From OFTM10 sp964196195 (GTDB lineage: Bacteria; Actinomycetota; Acidimicrobiia; Acidimicrobiales; Aldehydirespiratoraceae), in the NCBI GenBank assembly GCA_964196195.1, contig CAXMSE010000079.1:67668-131667 (forward strand): a stretch of DNA of 64,000 nucleotides, in the 5' to 3' direction. The notes under the pieces are model-generated. The model had not been told where the DNA came from. It did not search any database and saw only the letters and a program-made list of their open reading frames with translations. This document shows, in pieces, positions 57,833 through 64,000 of this stretch. Position 1 is the first letter of the stretch, and every line of letters begins with the position of its first letter. The translations under genes were made by a program, and so were the position numbers.

Positions 57833-59157
57833 TCACGCTGACTCGGTGGTTAACTCTCCGGTGCCCACCACCCGAACGATGATCGCGGAGACGACGAAGA
57901 CGGCCGCTCCTACGAACATGGCGAGACGTTTGCCATCGACATAGGCATCGCGGGCGGCCAGTGCGAGAAACTCCCCGCCTGGAGCCTCCGCAGCGATGGC
58001 GAGGGCAGCGCCGATGTTGTCGCGGGCGGCCTCGGCCGCATCCGGAGGGAGTGGATCGGTGGCTGAGCCGAGGCCGTCTCGATACCCGACCGACAGCAGG
58101 GTGCCGAGCAGGGCGATGCCGATCGCTCCCCCCACCTCGCGGGTGGTGTCGTTCATGGCCGACGCAACTCCGGCCTTGTCCTGGGGGAGTGATCCCACGA
58201 TCAGCTCAGTTGCCGCCGGGAAGACGAGTGCCATGCCGCCAGAGAGAAGCAGGATCGACCCGAGCACGAACTGGAGGTATTGGGTCAGCACGAAGAACAT
58301 GCCGAACATCACCAGGAAGGAGCTGGTGATGGTGAAGCTGCCGATCGAGAACGGGCGAAGCTTGAAGAGTCGGGGATCGAGCATGGGGTCGGCGTGGGCG
58401 AGCTCCACTCGAACCCAGCCGGTCAGGAATACCGCAGCTGCGATGAATGCACCGATGACAGCACCGTCGGTCCAGCCGAACTCGGGTCCCTGGATGAGGC
58501 CGTACACCAGGGCGACGAGCCCGGCTATCGACAGGGCGCCCCCGACGGGGTCGAAGGGCCGCTGCATCGCGTCGCGGCTGGTGGGTACCCGCAGCGTCAC
58601 CAGCAGGAGGGCCAGGGCGGCGATCGGCACGTTGACGAGGAACACCGATCCCCACCAGAACCACTCAAGCAGCAGGCCGCTCGAAAGGATGCCGATCGCG
58701 CCGCCCGGCCCGCGAATCCCGACCAGATGGCTATGGCCTTTGCTTTCTCCTCGGCCGGGAAGATCACCGTGATGATCGAGAGGGTGGCCGGCATCGTGAG
58801 CGATGCCCCAACGCCCATGAGCCCTCGGAGGACTATGAGTTAGGAGGAGCTGTCGGCGAAGGTGGCGAGCAGGGCGGAGGCGATGAAGATGCTGAGCCCC
58901 GACTGGAGTGCACCCTTGCGCCCCAGGCGATCACCGAGCGCTCCGGCGGGGAGCAGGAGCCCGGCGAACACGAGTGCATAGGCCGCATTGATCCAGACGA
59001 GCTCGGAAGCGCTTGCGTTGAGCTCACGTTGGATCGTGGGAATGGCCAGGTTGAGTGCGCTCACGCTGGCCACGATCAGCACCAGTGAGAGGTTGAGTAT
59101 CCAGAGGATCGCCCAACGATCGGGATGCCCGGCGGTCGGCGAGCTTGCTTCGGTCAC
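57833..59157 (-). pseudogene. DHA2-type MFS transporter, broken by a stop and a frameshift
   Basis: A drug/H+ antiporter-2-type efflux gene reads from GTG 59157 (GGAGGT upstream) through LNLAIPTIQRELNAS and GALGDRLGRKG. It then hits an in-frame TAA (58840-58842) in place of a sense codon before LIVLRGLMGVGASLTMP. After IWSGFAG (about 58,710) the frame shifts, and the rest, including FWWGSVFLVNVPIAAL, continues in another frame to 57,833. Two independent lesions show the gene is dead. Confidence 0.82.
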
Positions 59158-59230
59158 AGATACCTCCGTAGGTAACCGGACGAGCATGCCACGTCGACCG
59201 CCGGACCGCGAGTTCCCGGTCGTGCTGTGA

Positions 59231-60802
59231 TCAGGCGGCGAGAACGGTCTCGGTGTCTCGCTCGACCTGGCTGACGCGAGCAGTTCGCGGTAGGAGGGTG
59301 GCTGCGATGACAACGGCCACGCCCATCACCCCGGCACTGAGCAGGAAGCCACTGTTCATCGCATCAACGAAGGCATGGCCGGCCCCCTCGAAGGTGGTCT
59401 GGGCAACGTCGGCCGGGAGACTCGGTGACGCGGCGGCCACCACTCCGATGCCCTCACGGGCGAGTTCGACTGCGTCCTCGGGGACCTGACCGGAGAGGCG
59501 GTCGTCGATGTTGCTGCGGTAGATGCTGTTGATGAAGGTGCCGAGCACGGCGATACCGAGAGCCGAGCCGAGTTCACGACTCACGTCATTGACCGCGGAG
59601 CCGACCCCGGCATCCTCCACCGGAACCGATGCCATGATCGAGTCGGTGAGCGACGGCATGCCGAGCCCGAAGCCGAAGCCGAACCCCATGATGATGAGGA
59701 TCTCGGTGAGAGCATCCCAGCCTGCGTCGACCCGAGAGAACGCGAGCATCCCGATAGCCATGATCGACACCGAGATCATCACGGTGCCGCGCAGCCCGAT
59801 TCGGGCTGCGAGCTTGGGCGCGATGGCCGAGGCGGCGATGATCGCCGCGGCGTTGGGCAGGATGAGGAGGCCGGCTTCGAAGGGATCGCGTCCTTGCACG
59901 ATCTGGAAGAACTGGGTGAGGAAGAAGAAGGTGGCAGGCCCTGCGAAGAACATCAGGCCGATGATCAGGACCGACCCGGTGAAGTCGCGGTTGGCGAAGA
60001 AGTGCAGGGGCAGCATCGGGTTGGTGGTGCGTAGTTCGATGGCCACGAAGGCCGCGAGAAGCACCACCGCAGAGGCGAAGCTCACCAGGATCGTGGGTGA
60101 GGTCCATCCTGCCTCGGTTCCTTGGATCACGCCGAACACCAGTGCGCTGATGCCGAGGGTGGCGGTGACGGCGCCCGGCACGTCGAGTCCCTTCACCCGT
60201 GAGTCACGACTCTCGGTAACGACCACCTGTCCGACAAGGGCGACAAGGATGATCGGGACGTGGATCCAGAAGGCCGCCGCCCAGTCGTATCGATCAACGA
60301 GGTAGCCGCCGATGGCGGGACCGAAGCCGATGCCGATGCCTCCTACTGCCGTCCACACTGCGATGGCCTTGTTGCGCTCTTCGCGGGGGAAGGCGTTGGT
60401 GACGATGCTGAGCGTGGCGGGCAGCACGAAGGCGGCACCGAGACCCTGGATCGCTCTACCGGCCACCAGAGTAGGTATGGAGTTCGACAGGGCACCGACC
60501 ACCGAGCCGGCCATGAATGTAACCAGGCCGACGCTCATCCAGCGGCGCCTGCCGTAGCGATCGCCGATCGAGCCGGCGAGAAGCAGGAGCCCGGCGAGGG
60601 CGAGGACGTAGGAGTCGACCACCCACTGAAGCTCAGAGGTGGTGGCACCGAGATCGACTGAGATGGCGGGGAGTGCGGTGTTCACCACGGTCAGGTCGAG
60701 GAACACGATGAGGGTTCCCAACGACATGACGGCCAACACCAGCCAGCGGCGCGGATCTGGCGTCGATGGGGGTGCTGTGTCGAGGGTTTCTGTTGCGGTC
60801 AT
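59231..60802 (-). CDS. DHA2-family MFS efflux transporter (EmrB/QacA type)
   Basis: The 523-residue intact transporter should have 14 helices and pump drugs or other small molecules out by proton exchange. Signatures are FLDLTVVNTALPAI, GSIGDRYGRRR and the motif-C-like run GIGIGFGPAIGGYL. AGGAG lies six bases before ATG 60802. It is divergent from a TetR gene across 156 bases that contain several repeated sequences, so it is probably repressed by that regulator. The broken neighbour at 57.8-59.2 kb is a relative. Confidence 0.92.
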   Translation of the reverse strand: MTATETLDTAPPSTPDPRRWLVLAVMSLGTLIVFLDLTVVNTALPAISVDLGATTSELQWVVDSYVLALAGLLLLAGSIGDRYGRRRWMSVGLVTFMAGSVVGALSNSIPTLVAGRAIQGLGAAFVLPATLSIVTNAFPREERNKAIAVWTAVGGIGIGFGPAIGGYLVDRYDWAAAFWIHVPIILVALVGQVVVTESRDSRVKGLDVPGAVTATLGISALVFGVIQGTEAGWTSPTILVSFASAVVLLAAFVAIELRTTNPMLPLHFFANRDFTGSVLIIGLMFFAGPATFFFLTQFFQIVQGRDPFEAGLLILPNAAAIIAASAIAPKLAARIGLRGTVMISVSIMAIGMLAFSRVDAGWDALTEILIIMGFGFGFGLGMPSLTDSIMASVPVEDAGVGSAVNDVSRELGSALGIAVLGTFINSIYRSNIDDRLSGQVPEDAVELAREGIGVVAAASPSLPADVAQTTFEGAGHAFVDAMNSGFLLSAGVMGVAVVIAATLLPRTARVSQVERDTETVLAA

Positions 60803-60856
60803 TGGGAACTCCTGGAAAGTGAGCCGAGCGTGCAGACACGTTTATGGACTGAGCGG

Positions 60857-60917
60857 TTCAGTACGTTTCAGTACTTTGGACCGACTGGTCCTAAATTGTC
60901 AAGGAGTTTTTCGGACC
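60857..60917. promoter_or_regulatory. Putative TetR operator region between the MFS and TetR genes
   Basis: GGACC-N4-GGTCC (60878-60891) is a perfect inverted repeat, with near-symmetric TTT/AAA flanks (60875-60895). A third GGACC half-site is at 60913-60917. TTCAGTAC occurs twice with a ten-base period (60857-60864, 60867-60874). A minus-strand TTGACA at 60897-60902 lies beside the palindrome, so a bound repressor could block the MFS promoter. Confidence 0.55.
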
Positions 60918-60946
60918 AAGGGGTTCACAAATGCTCCGAGGTTGTT

Positions 60947-60952
60947 TACGGT
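60947..60952 (+). promoter_or_regulatory. -10 box (TACGGT) for the TetR gene
   Basis: TACGGT ends six bases before ATG 60959, giving a leaderless transcript and supporting that start. Confidence 0.45.
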
Positions 60953-60958
60953 GGGTTC

Positions 60959-61588
60959 ATGACCGCTCCCACCAAAGCCGAAAAGGGTCGCGGCCGCCCG
61001 CGCTCCTTCGACGAGGAGGAGGTGCTCGACTCCCTGGTCGCGCTCTTTTGGGAGTGCGGATTCGAGGCGGCCTCACTCCACGAGATCGTGAATGCTTCGG
61101 GTCTCAACAAGTCGTCGCTGTACAACACGTTTGGTTCCAAGGACGAGTTGTTCGAGCGGGTGCTCACCCACTACATGGACATTCGCGAGGCCACCTTCAA
61201 GGAGGCCATGGCCGAAGGCACACTCGATGCCCTGCTCGGATTCGTCGACCTGATGCGCATGGAGGTAAACGGCGAGTTCGGTGGTCGCGGGTGTTTGGCG
61301 ATCAACTCCTCTACCGAGCTCGGCTTGCGTAACGACTCGGTGACCGAGTTGTCGAACCGCTACCGAACCATGATGCGCGAGGGTCTTGGTGGGCCGCTCG
61401 AGAGGGCGGAGCAGACGGGTGAGATCGCTCCGGGCATGGCTGGGGTCTACGCCGACGCGCTGATGTCGTTCACAATGTCGACAGCGGTCACCATTCGCAG
61501 TGGAGCCGGAGGCGATGAGATCAACGCCCTGCTCGACTCCATGGTCGGGCTCATCGAGAGCTGGCGCGTCCCAGCTGTGGCGAGCTGA
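60959..61588 (+). CDS. TetR-family regulator, likely repressor of the MFS gene
   Basis: The 209-residue regulator has the TetR helix-turn-helix at about residues 20-60 (SLHEIVNASGLNKSSLYNTF) and a ligand domain containing GRGCLAINSSTELG, typical of the AcrR/NemR-like group. ATG 60959 follows a -10 box by six bases; the longer upstream frame runs through the operator and is not expected to be coding. Divergent placement suggests control of itself and of the MFS transporter. Confidence 0.88.
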   Translation: MTAPTKAEKGRGRPRSFDEEEVLDSLVALFWECGFEAASLHEIVNASGLNKSSLYNTFGSKDELFERVLTHYMDIREATFKEAMAEGTLDALLGFVDLMRMEVNGEFGGRGCLAINSSTELGLRNDSVTELSNRYRTMMREGLGGPLERAEQTGEIAPGMAGVYADALMSFTMSTAVTIRSGAGGDEINALLDSMVGLIESWRVPAVAS

Positions 61589-61589
61589 C

Positions 61590-63020
61590 TCAGGGGATAC
61601 TCATCACGCGGATGGTGTCGGTGGCCAGCGTCTTGGTCGACTGACCCGAGATCACCACCACCCGCTCTCCGCTCTCCAACCCCATCTGTTCACGGGAGAT
61701 CCGGAGTGCATCATCGCGGATCTCAGAAGCATTGGACCGCTCCTCGCTGAGCGCGGCGCGGGTACCCCAGCTCACGCCCAGTTGTCGGACCGCGGATTCG
61801 TCGGGACTGAACGCGAGCACCGGGGTTCGGGGGCGGAATCGGGTGACGGAGCGCACCGTGAACCCAGTGCGCGAAAGGCACAGGATCGCCCGCGCATCGA
61901 TCTCCTCGGCGATCCGACAGGCCGCTGAAGTGAGGGCATCGGTGATGGCTCGTGCCGCGTCGACGTTCGGGTCTTCGTAGTCGTATTCGTCGATCATTCT
62001 TGCCCAGGCCTTGTGGTCGAATTCCTCATCGGCGCGGTTGATGATCTCCGCCATCGTCGCCACCGCGTTCACCGGATCGACGCCGATCGCACTCTCTCCC
62101 GACAACATCAGGGCGCTCGAACCATCGAACACAGCGTTGGCCACGTCGGAAGCCTCGGCCCGGGTGGGCGTGGGCGCATACACCATCGACTCGAGCATCT
62201 GGGTGGCGGTGATCACCGGGCGGCCCATGGCCAGGCAGCGCCGGATGATGTGCTTTTGAAGGTGGGGGAGTTCGGAGAGCGCGAAATCGGTGCCGAGATC
62301 GCCTCGCGCGACCATCACCCCTCCGCTGGCCTCGATGATCCCCTCGAGGTTGGTGACCGCGGCCGCCGTCTCCACCTTGGCGATCAGCAGGGGACCCCGG
62401 GGAGCCGGCTCCACTCCGACGCGTCTGACATCGTGAGCGGAACGGACGAACGAGACCGCGATCATGTCGACCCCGACATCGACGAACGCATCGACGAGGC
62501 GGAGATCTTCGGGAGTGGGCGTCGGTAGGCCGAGGCGGTCCGAGGGGATTTGTAGCCCGGGTCGGCCCTGGACTCGTCCGCCCCTCAGGACCCGGGCCGC
62601 GATTCCGTCGGCGTCGACAGACTCGATGATCATGGCGATGTTTCCGTCGCCGAGGGCGATCCGGTCGCCGGCCTGCATGTTGCTCGTCAGGCCGTCGTAG
62701 TCGACCGAGATCACGTCAGAATTGCTACCGTCGCGACCGGATGTGATGAGCAGATTCTTGCCGTCGGCAATTTCCACGCCTCCATCAACGAACGGCGCGC
62801 AGCGAACCTTCGGGCCCGGCAGGTCGACGAGGATCGACAGATCGGCGTCCATCTCAGCTGCGATGTGGCGGAGGGTGTTGTACGAGGTGAGGTGATCCTC
62901 GAGTGTTCCGTGAGCCAAGCCGATTCGAGCCACGTTCATCCCGGCATCGATCATTCGCCGCAGGGTGGGCGGGTCGAGTGATGCCGGACCCACGGTTGCC
63001 ACGATCTTTGTGCGCCGCAT
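61590..63020 (-). CDS. pyk: Pyruvate kinase, divergent at the ADP/K+ site
   Basis: The enzyme converts phosphoenolpyruvate and ADP to pyruvate and ATP. The 476-residue protein has TKIVATVGPAS at the start, AKVETAAAV, VARGDLGTDF and ITATQMLESM, matching the active site. The motif usually written RLNFSHG reads RIGLAHG, so the Asn and Ser that hold K+ in most enzymes are Gly and Ala. This may change its cation need. I chose ATG 63020 with GGGGGA five to six bases upstream; ATG 63023 is adjacent. Convergent with the TetR gene. Confidence 0.92.
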   Translation of the reverse strand: MRRTKIVATVGPASLDPPTLRRMIDAGMNVARIGLAHGTLEDHLTSYNTLRHIAAEMDADLSILVDLPGPKVRCAPFVDGGVEIADGKNLLITSGRDGSNSDVISVDYDGLTSNMQAGDRIALGDGNIAMIIESVDADGIAARVLRGGRVQGRPGLQIPSDRLGLPTPTPEDLRLVDAFVDVGVDMIAVSFVRSAHDVRRVGVEPAPRGPLLIAKVETAAAVTNLEGIIEASGGVMVARGDLGTDFALSELPHLQKHIIRRCLAMGRPVITATQMLESMVYAPTPTRAEASDVANAVFDGSSALMLSGESAIGVDPVNAVATMAEIINRADEEFDHKAWARMIDEYDYEDPNVDAARAITDALTSAACRIAEEIDARAILCLSRTGFTVRSVTRFRPRTPVLAFSPDESAVRQLGVSWGTRAALSEERSNASEIRDDALRISREQMGLESGERVVVISGQSTKTLATDTIRVMSIP

Positions 63021-63275
63021 CATTCCCCCAGTAACCAGACGTGATTCTTCTTCCCACCCTCTCACGTCTGACGATCGGCGTCCTCTGGGCGGCCGGGCGC
63101 CTGCATCGGCTCGTGGGCGAGCCTGCATACGGCTGGGCCGCCTACCACCCCGAAACCGCGATCCACGGTTCGAACTGAGCCGACAACCCCAATCTGGATG
63201 GTCGGCTGACCAACAAAGTTCGAGTGACCGGGACCCGACGCGCGTTGATCCGTTCACCATCTCACGGCACTGCAC

Positions 63276-63283
63276 AAGGAGGT
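63276..63283 (+). promoter_or_regulatory. Strong ribosome site (AAGGAGGT) before the PAP2-like gene
   Basis: AAGGAGGT lies seven bases before ATG 63291. Such a near-perfect site points to that ATG as the real start, although the PAP2 frame becomes readable only later in another frame. Confidence 0.6.
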
Positions 63284-63290
63284 CACCACG

Positions 63291-63985
63291 ATGGCGGCAT
63301 GCATCACCCTCCGCAGCGAGAGAGATTCACGCACCGGCCTGGGAGAGGAACTCAGAGCAGCTGAGTCCCTGCGAAGGCTTGTTCTCGGCATCTCCATCCA
63401 GTTCTCGACTATCAATCTGTCGTCATCGCGGCCAATTGGGTGTACATCTGGGGCCACTGGCCCGTGATCATCACTACGTTCGTGTGGCTCTACCGGAGCC
63501 ACCGGTGCGAGTATTTGACGCTCCGCAACGCGATGTTCGTATCCGGAGCGTTCGGCCTGGTGATCTTCGCCCTGATCCCGATGGCGCCACCCCGACTCCT
63601 CCCCGGCGGATTCGTCGACACCGTCACCGAGAACTCGAACGCCTATCGGGTGTTGCAGCCACCCCAGTTGGTCAACAAATTTGCCGCCATGCCGAGCCTG
63701 CACGTCGGGTGGAACCTGCTGGTGGGGATCATGATCTACCGCACCTCAGCCAACCGGATGGCGAGGTCGTTCGGGATGGCGATACCCGTGCTCATGGCCA
63801 CCGCGGTGGTGCTCACGGCCAATCACTATGTCGTCGATGCGATCGTCGGCGCGGCCGTCGCCCTCATTGGACTCAGCATCGTGACCGCCGTCGGCGTGAG
63901 GAGGCATCAGCGGCACACGGCGAATCCGGAACTTGTCGACTTCCCCGCCGCGGAGCCCGTCGACCGACTCGAAAAGGCCGCCTAA
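63291..63985 (+). pseudogene. PAP2-superfamily phosphatase-like gene with a frameshift near its start
   Basis: From GTG 63440 a 181-residue frame encodes a PAP2-like membrane protein with VNKFAAMPSLHVGWNLLVG and ANHYVVDAIVGA, the SLH and H/D phosphatase motifs. Similarity-like sequence continues upstream of that GTG (SVVIAANWVYIWGHW) to a stop at 63362-63364, so the GTG is probably not the natural start. ATG 63291, with a strong ribosome site, opens another frame (EELRAAESLRRLVLGI), as expected for the missing N-terminus. A shift between about 63,365 and 63,440 would join them. If the shift is an artefact, the gene is functional. Confidence 0.6.
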
Positions 63986-64000
63986 TTGTCGGGCAGGCGG

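Noticed and set aside
1..64000. tRNA genes, rRNA genes, CRISPR arrays and riboswitches
   Set aside because: I looked in the intergenic gaps and saw no cloverleaf-like segment, no regularly spaced repeats and no recognisable riboswitch core; without a covariance search small RNAs could be missed.

Overview
The window is high-GC bacterial DNA, almost certainly from an aerobic actinobacterium and most likely class Acidimicrobiia. The taxon is an inference from several signs: frequent GTG starts, -10 boxes sitting directly in front of start codons, a GAAC-N4-GTTC type LexA box, Asp-rich lipoproteins, and a split b6f-like cytochrome b next to two complex I operons. I saw no tRNA, rRNA, CRISPR array or intact insertion sequence.

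Region 1 (1-5.8 kb, + strand) is a cytochrome bc module. It holds the tail of an unknown membrane protein, a 2x[4Fe-4S] ferredoxin, cytochrome b split into a b6-like and a subunit-IV-like half, a Rieske protein, a membrane-anchored di-heme cytochrome c, and an unknown three-helix membrane protein. Region 2 (5.8-22.3 kb) is a complete 14-gene complex I operon, nuoA to nuoN, mostly with 1-8 base overlaps, followed by a small membrane protein. Together the two regions form one respiratory unit: NADH to quinone to cytochrome c.

Region 3 (22.3-24.3 kb) is a short island with an exported VanY/SLH-type protein and an Arg/Gly-rich unknown protein, closed by a hairpin-T terminator. Region 4 (24.3-36.1 kb) is a second complex I operon, nuoABCDHIJKLMN. 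It lacks nuoE, nuoF and nuoG, so it has no visible NADH-oxidising module. It ends in a gene for a MidA/NDUFAF7-type methyltransferase, a family known in mitochondria to methylate an arginine of the NuoD homologue. That arginine is present in NuoD2 and replaced by threonine in NuoD1.

Region 5 (36.1-50.9 kb) is a mixed chromosomal stretch: TetR regulator, DUF4349 lipoprotein, PIG-L deacetylase, stand-alone HD domain, glycosyltransferase, small lipoprotein, asd, MazG-like hydrolase, MpaB-like protein, a 54-residue Cys/His-rich mini-protein, nitroreductase, PPOX-like flavoprotein, hydantoinase-A-like protein, a broken DUF222/HNH gene behind a LexA box, a decayed TauD/TfdA oxygenase, an RDD protein and a beta-carbonic anhydrase. 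Region 6 (51.0-55.9 kb) is a branched-chain amino acid type ABC transporter in the order livJ-G-F-H-M, with two tandem palindromic sites upstream. Region 7 (56-64 kb) has a DsbA-like protein, a class V aminotransferase, a dead DHA2 efflux transporter, an intact DHA2 transporter divergent from its likely TetR repressor, a divergent pyruvate kinase and a probably frameshifted PAP2 gene.

Four loci look broken (47.8-48.9, 49.0-49.6, 57.8-59.2 and 63.3-64.0 kb). The first two are adjacent, and all four lie in the last quarter of the window. Frameshifts could also be assembly errors; the multiple lesions in the TauD-like and MFS loci make real decay more likely there.
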